A DNA stretch of 64,000 nt from F23-D06 sp963603365 (lineage in GTDB: Bacteria > Bacteroidota > Bacteroidia > Bacteroidales > WCHB1-69). The notes under the pieces are model-generated. The model worked only from the letters and a program-made list of their open reading frames with translations, was not told where the DNA came from and did no database searches. The stretch covers positions 124,001-188,000 of the forward strand of contig CAVCMI010000015.1 in the NCBI GenBank assembly GCA_963603365.1, read 5' to 3'. Position 1 is the first letter of the stretch; every line of letters begins with the position of its first letter. Below are positions 42,348-51,290 of this stretch, one piece after another. The translations under genes were made by a program, and so were the position numbers.

Positions 42348-44900
42348 CTATTTACAGTATTTCAAAAGCAGTTCAGCCAGTCCTATCTTGTATCCGGTGC
42401 TGTAAAACAAAATGTTGCCGTTCTTGTCCACCACGGAGACGAGTGGATACTCATACTTTTTAAGTCCCAAGGCTTCGGCCACGGTCTTCTCCACAGCATC
42501 CTTTGTGCCGGCCGGCACCGGTACGATGTCGGCATTGGCAATTTGCTGGAGTTCTTTGTTTTGGGGGTCGGAGGTGACTGCATATATCCTGCCGCCCCAT
42601 TTCGTAAATTCCGCCTCATGCTGAAGAATCTCTTTCACCAGGTGTTTTGCCGGCTCACGGTGCGTGCCCATAAAGGCGAGAACAGTTCCCTTGCTGCCGG
42701 CATATTGCCCCATTTTTGTGCCGTTTATCGACAAGTCGGTTGAGATTTTGGCATTGCTCTCGCCGTTTTGGTTCTCAAAGAATGGCAGCAGTGTGATTTC
42801 TTTCTCGATATGCTGCCCGGCTTTTGCCGCAAAGAATTCCATGCGGCTACCTACTTTCCCTGTTGAATTGCGGTTGCCGGTGCTGAGGCAATAGTATCCG
42901 GGTTCAATTTCCAACGTGGCGGGGAATATTGCCATCCGCGCATCGCCCTCAAAGTCGAACGTGACAAAGTCGCCGTCCACGTATTTCTGCAATGTGAAAT
43001 GGGGGTAATAGAGAGGCACTTTGGGATCGGAGCCTTTATAGGTCAGTGTCAGCACGGCGGTATTGTCGGCGGTGTCGTTGGAGGAGTCCAATGTAATTCT
43101 TTCCCAAGCATTGTTTTGCCAACGGTATATAGTGTTTGTGGCATTGTCGAGATAGGCGGGGATGTTGTTGGCGCGGCAGGCGGCCACATAATAGATGTCG
43201 CGGCTATGGGCATCCGAATGTCGGAGCGTCTGCACGCCCTCGGGCGAAATGGGACAATTAAAGTAGTTGCCTGCATTGTCAACTTCGGGAGCCTGATAAG
43301 GCTTGAGGTTGCGCCACGGACGAACCAGCTCGTTGGAGATGCGTGCGGGCATAATACCTTTTTTATACACCTCCACATCCATACCTGTGGGCTGACGGGT
43401 AAGGTGATGTTCCAGCACGTCAGCGGTAATGTCGCGCAAGTCTTTGTCACTATATGAGTTAAGATAGTCATACAGGTAAACTCCTTCTTCCTTTTCGGTA
43501 TGGTTGTCTATAAACTTCACTATCTCGGCATAGTTGCCTTCGCTTCGGGTTATCAAGTCCGTGAGTTGTTCTTCTGTAAGGTTGTCGTTCGGTGTCACCT
43601 GCCAGGTTTCGCGCGGGCGGTTGCACATAAAAGTGGCCACATATGCCCCACGGAGAGAGTCCTCGTAGGCAATCCGTTTGGCGTTTGCAGCCTGTGCCGC
43701 TTCGGACGGGACCACTTTTGCCTCTCCGGGCACGGGCGGCACAATGTCAAGAACCTCTACATACTCGGTCATGCCTGTTCGGTCAATAGGGAGGGTGAGC
43801 GTGTCGGTTCGGCGCACGTCCAGTTTGGCATAGCCATAATGTTTTCCGTCGGAGGCCCAAACCAGCAGGTCGCCCAAACCCGTGGTAAGACCGGCCTTGC
43901 CGTCAGAGTCAGTTTTGCAGGATGCCAGCGTATAATACTCGGCGTAGTTGTACAGTTTGAACTTCACGGTGGCATCTTGCACGGGCTTTCCGGCTGCATC
44001 GCAGACGGTGACTGTGACATGCCTGACGGGAGCATAGTGTTTGAGCAGGTTAAGTTCGCTATAGAGGCTGGTGCTCCTGACCACCTCCTCGTCACCATTA
44101 TAGCGTCCGAAAGCTTTGGTATGCACCATCATGCAGCGTGTTGAGGGGATTGCAAACCAGCCCATGTTCAGTTCCGGGTCGGGTTCGCAGGCACCGAGGA
44201 ATTTCCATTGTCCGTTCACCCACACCTCAACCCATGCGTGGTTGTCGTCGCAGTGTGCCCAACGGGGCGTATAGCATTGGCGGGCAGGGATGCCGACAGC
44301 GCGCAAGGCCGTGACAGCAAAGGTACTCTCCTCGCCGCAGCGTCCCAGCGAAGTGCGCAACGAGGCCAGCGGTGCACTGGTGCGAGCGTCCGAAGCACGG
44401 TAGGCCATGTGTTCGTGGCACCAATGGTTTACCTCCAGGGCCGCCTGCTCCATCGTAAGCCCCTCAACCCGCGCTTTCAACTGCCGGTACATGTAGAGGC
44501 GCGCTGTGTCAAGGTTCTCGTTGTTGACCCGATATACCAGCACGAAATGGCGGAACACATCCTCGGGTATGTCCTTGCCCCAACTGAATGTGTCGCGCGC
44601 CTCAAAGGCGGCACGCACCTGCTTGAGATAGAAAGCGCCGTCATAGTCGGCGAGGTCACTGTACGGCATATAGGCGTACAGAAACTCCAACGCTTCCCGT
44701 TCGCGGTTGTTGAGCGTGTCCATGCCGCCAAAGAGTTCCTTGGCGCGCCCTTGCGCTACCTTCTGCCGTTCTGTGAAATCGGCATGCACCTGCTTGCGGT
44801 ATTTCCGGTCGGTGATAAAGTGGGGGTTGCGGCTGCAGCCGGCCATGGCAAGTACGGCGGACAGGCAGAGCAGCCATTTGCATACGGAACAGTTTTTCAT
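42348..44900 (-). CDS. Transglutaminase-like lipoprotein with thioredoxin-like C-terminus
   Basis: The 850-residue protein starts MKNCSVCKWLLCLSAVLAMAGCS, a lipoprotein signal with lipobox AMAGC. A transglutaminase-like core follows, with Cys in SLGRCGEESTFAV (about 187), His in DDNHAWVEVW (about 220) and a downstream acidic residue in GACEPDPE, the Cys-His-Asp arrangement. A beta-rich carboxypeptidase-regulatory-like segment comes next (VTVTVCDAAGKPVQDATVKF). The last 130 residues (GSKGTVLAFMGTHREPAKHL...VSVVDKNGNILFY) look thioredoxin-like but lack CxxC, so redox activity is unlikely. Substrate unknown. It follows cutC by 27 bases. Confidence 0.82.
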   Translation of the reverse strand: MKNCSVCKWLLCLSAVLAMAGCSRNPHFITDRKYRKQVHADFTERQKVAQGRAKELFGGMDTLNNREREALEFLYAYMPYSDLADYDGAFYLKQVRAAFEARDTFSWGKDIPEDVFRHFVLVYRVNNENLDTARLYMYRQLKARVEGLTMEQAALEVNHWCHEHMAYRASDARTSAPLASLRTSLGRCGEESTFAVTALRAVGIPARQCYTPRWAHCDDNHAWVEVWVNGQWKFLGACEPDPELNMGWFAIPSTRCMMVHTKAFGRYNGDEEVVRSTSLYSELNLLKHYAPVRHVTVTVCDAAGKPVQDATVKFKLYNYAEYYTLASCKTDSDGKAGLTTGLGDLLVWASDGKHYGYAKLDVRRTDTLTLPIDRTGMTEYVEVLDIVPPVPGEAKVVPSEAAQAANAKRIAYEDSLRGAYVATFMCNRPRETWQVTPNDNLTEEQLTDLITRSEGNYAEIVKFIDNHTEKEEGVYLYDYLNSYSDKDLRDITADVLEHHLTRQPTGMDVEVYKKGIMPARISNELVRPWRNLKPYQAPEVDNAGNYFNCPISPEGVQTLRHSDAHSRDIYYVAACRANNIPAYLDNATNTIYRWQNNAWERITLDSSNDTADNTAVLTLTYKGSDPKVPLYYPHFTLQKYVDGDFVTFDFEGDARMAIFPATLEIEPGYYCLSTGNRNSTGKVGSRMEFFAAKAGQHIEKEITLLPFFENQNGESNAKISTDLSINGTKMGQYAGSKGTVLAFMGTHREPAKHLVKEILQHEAEFTKWGGRIYAVTSDPQNKELQQIANADIVPVPAGTKDAVEKTVAEALGLKKYEYPLVSVVDKNGNILFYSTGYKIGLAELLLKYCK

Positions 44901-44927
44901 ACACTTATTGTTTATTGTCATTATCTG

Positions 44928-45617
44928 TTATAAGTTCATTTTTTCTATGTTTCCCATCAGTTTCTGCACCTGCATAGTGTCGGTTTCGAATGTTCCGTCT
45001 GACAGGCGGCGTTTACAAGAGCCATGAATTTCAAGCACTCCGGTTGCATTAGCGATACGGACGGCGTTGTCGGGGGTGATGCCTGCGCCTGCCATAATGA
45101 TGATGCGCCCTTGGCTCTGTTTCTGCAACAGCCGGATTCTTTCCATGCCCTCTTCGGCGGAGGCGCAACCGCCAGAGGTAAGCAGGCGCGTACATCCGCA
45201 TGCGATGACCGTCTCCAGCGCCTCGGGCATTGGCTGCCGCATCTCGTCAAAAGCCCGGTGAAAGGTAACCTCCATCGGCGCTGCCGTTTCTGCTGCCAAG
45301 CGGAGGCGCGGCGCGTCTATGCGGCCGTCAGGGGTAAGAAAGCCGACTACGACGGCAGACGCACCGAGACGGCGACACATGCCTATGTCGCAGCATATCT
45401 TGTCAAACTCGCTGTCGCTGTAGACGAAGTTGCCTGCGCGCGGGCGCACAAGCACATGGGTACGCAGTTGCAACGCACTCACACAATAGGCGACATCTTC
45501 TGGAGAGGGCGTGCAGCCGCCCTCTTCGAGGCGGCTGCACAATTCTATCCTGTGTGCGCCGCCAGCCTTGGCGTTTTCGGCTGAACGCCTCGAATTGGCG
45601 CAGATTTCCACTGTCAT
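44928..45617 (-). CDS. cutC: CutC family protein
   Basis: The 229 residues match CutC, a TIM-barrel family named for a copper-tolerance phenotype whose enzymatic role is unsettled. Segments seen are VEICANSRRSAENAKAGGAHRIELCS, LEEGGCTPS, VLVRPRAGNFVYSD, VTFHRAFDEM, RLLTSGG and IIMAGAGITPDNA. It heads a probable two-gene unit with the transglutaminase lipoprotein. Confidence 0.92.
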   Translation of the reverse strand: MTVEICANSRRSAENAKAGGAHRIELCSRLEEGGCTPSPEDVAYCVSALQLRTHVLVRPRAGNFVYSDSEFDKICCDIGMCRRLGASAVVVGFLTPDGRIDAPRLRLAAETAAPMEVTFHRAFDEMRQPMPEALETVIACGCTRLLTSGGCASAEEGMERIRLLQKQSQGRIIIMAGAGITPDNAVRIANATGVLEIHGSCKRRLSDGTFETDTMQVQKLMGNIEKMNL

Positions 45618-45662
45618 AGTCCGTATGATAATCTTGTTCTCTCTGTTTCAGAAAGCAGAGGG

Positions 45663-45670
45663 CAAATGTA
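45663..45670 (-). promoter_or_regulatory. Bacteroidota -7 box for cutC
   Basis: TACATTTG on the minus strand predicts a start near 45656, 39 bases before the cutC ATG. Confidence 0.5.
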
Positions 45671-45734
45671 GCATTTTATCCGACACGCACATTGCAGAGG
45701 CAAAAAGGCAGTCATTGTAAAACGTTGATAATTC

Positions 45735-45767
45735 TTTGCCGGCGTCAGTGATTTTATGCTATCTTTG
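45735..45767 (+). promoter_or_regulatory. Complete Bacteroidota promoter for purB
   Basis: TTTG at 45735-45738 and TATCTTTG at 45760-45767 are 21 bases apart, matching the -33/-7 arrangement of the Bacteroidota sigma factor. The predicted start near 45774 is 15 bases before the ATG. It is the only promoter in the window where I see both elements at proper spacing. Confidence 0.7.
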
Positions 45768-45788
45768 CTCTCCAAAAAAAACGATTAT

Positions 45789-47084
45789 ATGATACCACGC
45801 TATGCTCGTCCGGAGATGAGTGCCATCTGGACTGAAGAGAACAAATTCAACGCTTATCTGAAAGTTGAAATCGAAGCCGCTGCGGCATGGAGCGAACTGG
45901 GAGTTGTTCCGGCAGAGGATGTGCAGAAGCTTCGCGACAAGGCCACGTTCAAGGTTGAGCGCATCTATGAGATAGAACAGGAGACGCGACACGACATTGT
46001 GGCGTTCACGCGCGCAGTCAGCGAGTCTCTCGGGGACGAACGGAAATGGGTTCACTACGGTCTCACCTCAACAGATGTTGTAGATACGGCAAACGGCTAT
46101 CTGTTGAAACAGGCAAATGCCATTTTGCGTGATGACCTCCGCCGTTTCATGGAGATACTGAAAACGCGCGCCTACGAGTTCAAGGACACGCCATGCATAG
46201 GACGCACGCACGGCGTACATGCCGACATCACCTCATTAGGACTGAAATGGGCATTGTGGTATGAAGAGATGAAGCGTAATATGGCACGGTTTGAGATGGC
46301 CGCCGCCGATGTGGAATGTGGCAAAATCAGCGGTGCCGTGGGCAATTTCGCCAACACGCCGCCTTTTGTGCAAGACTATGTGTGCGAACGGCTGGGCATC
46401 CATTCTGCCAACATCTCCACACAGGTGCTTCAACGCGACCGCCATGCCCACTATATGGCGACGCTGGCGCTCATTGGCTCCACTATGGAACAGATGGCCA
46501 CTGAAGTGCGCCATTGGCAGCGTACCGAACTGCGCGAAGCGGAAGAGGCTTTCGGCAAAGGGCAGAAAGGCTCTTCGGCAATGCCCCACAAGCGCAACCC
46601 TATCGGCAGCGAGAACATCTGCGGCTGCGCCCGTGTGCTTCGGGGCTATATGGTCAGTTCGTACGAGAACATTCCTCTGTGGCACGAACGCGACATCTCC
46701 CACTCCTCCGCCGAGCGCATCATACTGCCCGATGCCACCACCCTGCTCGACTATATGCTGAACCGCTTCGGACGCATCCTCGAAAACCTTGTCGTGTTTC
46801 CGGAACATATGCTCAAACATATCTACATCACCAACAAGGTGATTTTTGCACAGCGCGTCATGACCGCCCTCATCAACAAGGGATTCCCGCGAGAGACGGC
46901 CTACGACCTTGTGCAGCCTATTGCCATGGAGGCATGGTTCGGAGGAAAAGACTATCAGGAACTGCTGCTGCAAAACGAAACCATACGCGCACATTTCACA
47001 CCGGAAGAGCTGGCGCAATGTTTTACGCTGGACTATTACATGAAAGAAGTGCCCACTATCTTTGACAGAGTTTTCAATCACTAA
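45789..47084 (+). CDS. purB: Adenylosuccinate lyase
   Basis: PurB removes fumarate from SAICAR and adenylosuccinate in purine synthesis. From MIPRYARPEMSAIWTEENKF the 431 residues fit the Bacillus-like subgroup. Motifs are YGLTSTDVVDTA, GRTHGVHADITS with a catalytic His, and the superfamily signature GSSAMPHKRNPIGSEN. The start at 45789 fits the family; in-frame 45756 precedes the promoter's -7 box. upp follows after 22 bases, so a nucleotide unit is likely. Confidence 0.96.
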   Translation: MIPRYARPEMSAIWTEENKFNAYLKVEIEAAAAWSELGVVPAEDVQKLRDKATFKVERIYEIEQETRHDIVAFTRAVSESLGDERKWVHYGLTSTDVVDTANGYLLKQANAILRDDLRRFMEILKTRAYEFKDTPCIGRTHGVHADITSLGLKWALWYEEMKRNMARFEMAAADVECGKISGAVGNFANTPPFVQDYVCERLGIHSANISTQVLQRDRHAHYMATLALIGSTMEQMATEVRHWQRTELREAEEAFGKGQKGSSAMPHKRNPIGSENICGCARVLRGYMVSSYENIPLWHERDISHSSAERIILPDATTLLDYMLNRFGRILENLVVFPEHMLKHIYITNKVIFAQRVMTALINKGFPRETAYDLVQPIAMEAWFGGKDYQELLLQNETIRAHFTPEELAQCFTLDYYMKEVPTIFDRVFNH

Positions 47085-47106
47085 ACCTTAAATATCACAT
47101 CATTTT

Positions 47107-47772
47107 ATGGACAAAAACATTCGGATAATCGGACAGCAGGACTCTCTTTTCAATGAGTTTATGGCTGAAATACGGAGCGAGAAAGTGCAAACTGACAGTA
47201 TGCGTTTCAGACGGAACCTGGAAAGAATGGGCGAGATTTTCGCCTATGAGATCAGCCGGACGCTGAACTATCAAGTCGCTGAAGTCACGACGCCATTAGG
47301 CATTGCGCCAATAAGCAGACTTACCGACCAAGTTGTGCTGGCCACCATCCTGCGCGCCGGGCTTCCTCTGCATCGCGGACTGCTCAACTATTTTGACCAC
47401 AGCGAAAACGCTTTCATCTCGGCATTCCGGAAATACGAAAAAGACGGCACTTTTGAAATCCAGATTGACTATATGTCATCACCTGACGTCAACGGGAAAG
47501 TGCTCATCCTCGCCGACCCGATGCTGGCCACAGGACGCTCTATGCATTTGGCATACGACGAGCTGTTGGCCAAAGGCACGCCGCAGCATACGCACATTGT
47601 GAGCATCATTGCCGGACGGCAAGGCCTAGAGTATTTGCAACGGCATCTATCCCCTCTGAAATGCACACTCTGGATCGGCGCCGTCGATGAGGAACTGACC
47701 GCACACTCTTTCATCGTTCCCGGTCTCGGCGATGCCGGCGACTTGGCCTACGGGACAAAAAACTCCGACTGA
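47107..47772 (+). CDS. upp: Uracil phosphoribosyltransferase
   Basis: Upp salvages uracil to UMP with PRPP. The 221 residues have TPLGIAPISRL, ILRAGLPLHRGLLNYF, ISAFRKY, the PRPP loop LADPMLATGRSMHLA and the uracil-binding FIVPGLGDAGDLAYGT near the end. Its last 25 bases overlap the 3' end of the convergent cyclo-ligase gene. Confidence 0.96.
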   Translation: MDKNIRIIGQQDSLFNEFMAEIRSEKVQTDSMRFRRNLERMGEIFAYEISRTLNYQVAEVTTPLGIAPISRLTDQVVLATILRAGLPLHRGLLNYFDHSENAFISAFRKYEKDGTFEIQIDYMSSPDVNGKVLILADPMLATGRSMHLAYDELLAKGTPQHTHIVSIIAGRQGLEYLQRHLSPLKCTLWIGAVDEELTAHSFIVPGLGDAGDLAYGTKNSD

Positions 47773-48293
47773 CCCGTCAACACCTTGTCCATATTACGGT
47801 CGTACGGCTCTGTGGGGATGCTTTCGAGAAACTGGAAGCCAAAACAGATGCCGACGGTGGCAACGTTTGGATGTTTGGATAAAAACCGGTCATAATACCC
47901 TTTGCCGCGTCCTAAACGATGCCCCTCCTTGTCGAATGCCATCCCAGGGACAACAACAAGGTCGAAGTCTCCGCAATATGGCACATTTTCGGGTTCCATG
48001 ATGTGAAAGTCACCCTCTTTCATGCCGCAATCGTCTGTCAGTTCTACGGGCACAATATCATCTCCTGCCACTGTGGGCAACACAATCCTCTTGGCATGCC
48101 GCCATGCTTCAATGAACGAGGCCGTCTGCACCTCGTCAGGCAAAGCGGCATAAAGCATCACTGTCCGCGCTTCCTGAAATGGAGGATAGGCCTCCAATTG
48201 TTTCATTATCATTTCCGATTGCGCTTCCAACTGATCCGGCGTATAGTTTTTCTTCAGACTTCTGATTTGTCTTCTCAATTCTTTCTTGTCCAT
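47748..48293 (-). CDS. 5-formyltetrahydrofolate cyclo-ligase
   Basis: This enzyme (MTHFS, YgfA family) converts 5-formyl-THF to 5,10-methenyl-THF using ATP. From MDKKELRRQIRSLKKNYTPDQ the 181 residues contain MLYAALPDEVQT, VVPGMAFDKEGHRLGRGKGYYDRFL and VGICFGFQFLESIPTEPYDRN, the family's conserved C-terminal blocks. In-frame codons upstream to 48362 give an unrelated extension. It converges on upp with a 25-base overlap of coding ends. Confidence 0.93.
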   Translation of the reverse strand: MDKKELRRQIRSLKKNYTPDQLEAQSEMIMKQLEAYPPFQEARTVMLYAALPDEVQTASFIEAWRHAKRIVLPTVAGDDIVPVELTDDCGMKEGDFHIMEPENVPYCGDFDLVVVPGMAFDKEGHRLGRGKGYYDRFLSKHPNVATVGICFGFQFLESIPTEPYDRNMDKVLTGQSEFFVP

Positions 48294-48411
48294 TATGCTT
48301 TGTTTTGTATTATAATCTCTTCTTTTTTCTCCGTATTTGCTGATTGTCTGTTCCCGACCCATTGTGTCATCAACCGCGGGTGAGCAAACCGTAGGGCAAT
48401 GTCATCTCTCC

Positions 48412-49131
48412 TCACAACAAATAGGGCTCTGTTGCCTGCAAATACTCTTCCGTGTATTGGTTCTGCCGGTCTCTGATTGCTAAATGGCTCTCTGTGCAAG
48501 CACTGTTCCCGGCATGTTTCCTGTACTCCTGAATGACCCGATATACCGGCTTGCGGCAAGTGGGCTGCACAAACATCCGGCGCATACAGCATAGATGCGA
48601 GGCGGCCTGTTTGTCAAACTCTTTGCTCTCGGCGGCGGGCAGTATCAGCACAAAACGGCCATCTTCATCGAGCAGACGGCACACACTCTGCAGCAATTCC
48701 TCAAAGGGCAATTGGAGATCCCGGTGTCTGCTTTTGAGCCGGCCGGCATCCGACGGTTTCAGACTGTCGTTGAAATAGGGAGGATTTGAAACGATGAGGT
48801 CAAACGAGGTTTCGGCTGGAAAATCCTGAATCCTTCCTTGGATGAAGTGAAAACAACCTGGCGGCAGCAGCGGATATGCCGCGGCGTTAGCCCGGGCTTC
48901 GGCAATAGAGTCCGCATCGGGTTCAATGCCGTAAACCTCTGGGGTCACTCCTTGCAGCGCAAGTTGCTGAGCCACGCAAAACGCCACCACACCGCAGCCG
49001 CAGCCGATGTCAAGGAGACGCATTTCGGAAGTGGCCTCTGCAAAAGCAGCCAACAGCACCGCATCGGTGCCTATCTTCATTGTGCTTCTGTCGTGGTTCA
49101 GCGAAAAACGCTTAAAGCGGAAAGAGGACAT
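48412..49131 (-). CDS. trmN6: tRNA1(Val) adenine-37 N6-methyltransferase
   Basis: This small SAM-dependent methyltransferase (TrmN6/YfiC type) has 239 residues. SAM motif I is LLDIGCGCGVVAF, and the catalytic N6-adenine motif is DLIVSNPPYF near residue 115. The start MSSFRFKRFSLNHDRSTMKIG is normal for the family. Its ATG shares one base with the manA stop (TGATG), implying translational coupling. Confidence 0.9.
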   Translation of the reverse strand: MSSFRFKRFSLNHDRSTMKIGTDAVLLAAFAEATSEMRLLDIGCGCGVVAFCVAQQLALQGVTPEVYGIEPDADSIAEARANAAAYPLLPPGCFHFIQGRIQDFPAETSFDLIVSNPPYFNDSLKPSDAGRLKSRHRDLQLPFEELLQSVCRLLDEDGRFVLILPAAESKEFDKQAASHLCCMRRMFVQPTCRKPVYRVIQEYRKHAGNSACTESHLAIRDRQNQYTEEYLQATEPYLL

Positions 49132-50108
49132 CAGCAATAGATTTCCAACATACGGCTTCGCTGTTCGGGCAACAGCCTTATTTCTTCAATTTCGGCGGGC
49201 ACGAGCATCACCTCTCCTTTCCCAAGCGTCTCTGTGCCGCTGCCATATTTTACCGCCAGCCGGCCTTCCAAACACATATAAATCACAAAAGAGTCGATTT
49301 TCTGATACGACTTGTCCGTAATTCTGTCAAAATCCAACAGATTGACATTAAAGAAAGAAGAATGCACCAACTTGACCGTCTCGTTCATTTTAGGTTCATA
49401 CTCAATATGGTACTGCTGCTCCTTATTGTCAAAATGGATTGCCTCCAATGCCTCTTCAGTGTGCAGCGGGCGGCTGTTGCCGCCGGCATCCTTCCTGTTC
49501 CAGTCAAAAATCCGGAAGGTGATGTCTGAGGGCTGCTGTATTTCGGCAAGAAGCACACCTTTGCCGATAGCATGGACCGTGCCTGCGGGTATCATAAACG
49601 TGTCGCCCGGCTTCACGGAATAGAAGTGCAGCAATTCGGCCACGGCGCCGCTGTCAACGGCGTTGCAGTACTGCTCTTTGGTCACAGGTCTATTGAATCC
49701 CACATAGAGGCCGCAGCCCGGATCCGCCGCGATGACGTGCCACATCTCGGTTTTGCCATTCTGCCCGTATTTGTTCTTGGCCAACGCATCGTCAGGATGA
49801 ACCTGCACCGACAGGTTGTCTTGGGCGTCAATAAACTTGATGAGCAACGGAAAGCCGAGACCGTATTTTTCGTAATTCTTCTCTCCTACAAGCTCCGTCA
49901 GATAAACCTCAATCAATTCGTTGAGATTGTTTTCGGAAAGGAAGCCGTTGGTCACGACCGACTCGTCGTCAACCAGGCCTGAAATTTCCCAGCTTTCGCC
50001 GCAATGCGCCATTTTGCCCAATTCCTTGCCGAGAAGCGTCTTCATGCGCGTGCCTCCCCAGATCTTCTCTTTCAGTCGCGGTTTGAATTTGATAGGATAC
50101 AATGACAT
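49131..50108 (-). CDS. manA: Mannose-6-phosphate isomerase, class I
   Basis: ManA interconverts fructose-6-phosphate and mannose-6-phosphate, feeding mannose into glycans. The 325-residue, single-domain form has zinc-ligand segments SVQVHPDD (Q102, H104), KTEMWHV (E121) and AGTVHAIGKG (His near 179). It sits between an unknown secreted protein (8 bases upstream) and trmN6 (1-base overlap). Confidence 0.94.
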   Translation of the reverse strand: MSLYPIKFKPRLKEKIWGGTRMKTLLGKELGKMAHCGESWEISGLVDDESVVTNGFLSENNLNELIEVYLTELVGEKNYEKYGLGFPLLIKFIDAQDNLSVQVHPDDALAKNKYGQNGKTEMWHVIAADPGCGLYVGFNRPVTKEQYCNAVDSGAVAELLHFYSVKPGDTFMIPAGTVHAIGKGVLLAEIQQPSDITFRIFDWNRKDAGGNSRPLHTEEALEAIHFDNKEQQYHIEYEPKMNETVKLVHSSFFNVNLLDFDRITDKSYQKIDSFVIYMCLEGRLAVKYGSGTETLGKGEVMLVPAEIEEIRLLPEQRSRMLEIYC

Positions 50109-50116
50109 GGCTGTTC

Positions 50117-51073
50117 TTATTTTTGATGAGGATTATAAAATTGTCTTATCTTGTGTTGATAGGGAGGTCTCACCCTGTCTGGGTTCGTGCCACGAACATC
50201 TTTCATAAAAAGCCATTTGCCGTTCTTCTCCACCAAGCCGTGGTGCAGGCTTGACTCGGGCACCATATAGGCGGATATGTTCTGCACATTCTCCTCCAGC
50301 GGAATGATCTCCTCGAATATAATCATCGGGCTGTGTATCAAGTTATATTCGGGCTGGTGGGTTTTAGGGTTCAGTTTGCCGGTGCGCACCCTGTACTGCT
50401 GTTCTTCATAGCCCAGATGCAACGTAGCCTCCTTTGAATACTCAAGAATGATGCGGCTGACCCTCTCGGGGTAGTTCTTGAAAATCCTCGCCCCGAAAAC
50501 AGGCGCCGTCTCCTTGCTGAAATGCAGCACCTCAATGATTTTCTGGTTTGTGAAAAGGTCATTCCCGTTCCAGCCGAGCAGCGTGTAATAGGTAAAGTCT
50601 TTCGACTTGACGGGTATGATCTTGTAGTAAACGGCACCGTACCAGCGGTTATGGTTCCCTATTGACGTCTTAGGGTAGCTGATAGACCCGCGTTTGTCGT
50701 AGAGCGGGAAAAGGACAAATTTTTTCCGGTTCTGGTTGTAGACCTGTATAAAGCCGAAATTCTCGGCAGAATAGTCGTCTTTTAACACAAACCAAGTGAA
50801 AATCTTGAACAGTTTGTCCGGGGAGGCAATCACCGAGAAATTCTTCACCGAATCCCACGTATAGTTGAAAGAGCCCGGCATTGTCAACACCTCTTCCAGC
50901 AACGTCATAAAATCCTCGTTCAGTGAGAGTCTTGTCATCTCGTCGGGTTCGGTCATCACCTCCGTGCGAAGCGACACAAGGGAGTCTTCCCACATCCGGA
51001 ATGGGGATACTTTCTGGGCAAGAAGACTCAGACTTCCCAAAAGGACCGCAGCGCAGCAAACCAGGATTCTCAT
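50117..51073 (-). CDS. Unknown secreted protein
   Basis: A 318-residue protein with a signal peptide (MRILVCCAAVLLGSLSLLAQ) and no domain I can name. The body is rich in aromatics and beta-strand-like stretches (YYKIIPVKSKDFTYYTLLGWNGND, ARIFKNYPERVSRIILEYSKEA). It is probably a periplasmic or surface protein. It leads a likely operon with manA and trmN6. The in-frame start at 51133 lies upstream of the promoter box. The chosen ATG leaves a leader of only about 4 bases. Confidence 0.75.
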   Translation of the reverse strand: MRILVCCAAVLLGSLSLLAQKVSPFRMWEDSLVSLRTEVMTEPDEMTRLSLNEDFMTLLEEVLTMPGSFNYTWDSVKNFSVIASPDKLFKIFTWFVLKDDYSAENFGFIQVYNQNRKKFVLFPLYDKRGSISYPKTSIGNHNRWYGAVYYKIIPVKSKDFTYYTLLGWNGNDLFTNQKIIEVLHFSKETAPVFGARIFKNYPERVSRIILEYSKEATLHLGYEEQQYRVRTGKLNPKTHQPEYNLIHSPMIIFEEIIPLEENVQNISAYMVPESSLHHGLVEKNGKWLFMKDVRGTNPDRVRPPYQHKIRQFYNPHQK

Positions 51074-51083
51074 AACAAAACCG

Positions 51084-51091
51084 CAAAAGTA
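51084..51091 (-). promoter_or_regulatory. Bacteroidota -7 box for the unknown protein-manA-trmN6 unit
   Basis: TACTTTTG on the minus strand predicts a start near 51077, only about 4 bases ahead of the ATG at 51073, which would make the mRNA nearly leaderless. Confidence 0.45.
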
Positions 51092-51260
51092 CAGTTTTCT
51101 TCGAATAGTTGAGAAAAAACGGTTGGCACACATACGGATGTAAATTCAGGTGGCAATATTTCAAAAGCAGCCTGCCGTACGGCAAGCTGCTTTGTTACCC
51201 TATGTTTTATAACTTTCCAAATCTGACTTGCATCCACCTTTCTGCCATTCATTTTTTGTT

Positions 51261-51268
51261 TACATTTG
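51261..51268 (+). promoter_or_regulatory. Bacteroidota -7 box for uvrB
   Basis: TACATTTG predicts a start near 51275, 16 bases before the uvrB ATG. Confidence 0.55.
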
Positions 51269-51290
51269 CCGCCTTTTCTTGTAAAGAACA

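Noticed and set aside
46236..47081. A 281-codon open frame antisense to purB
   Set aside because: No recognisable protein features; the sense strand encodes a full adenylosuccinate lyase.
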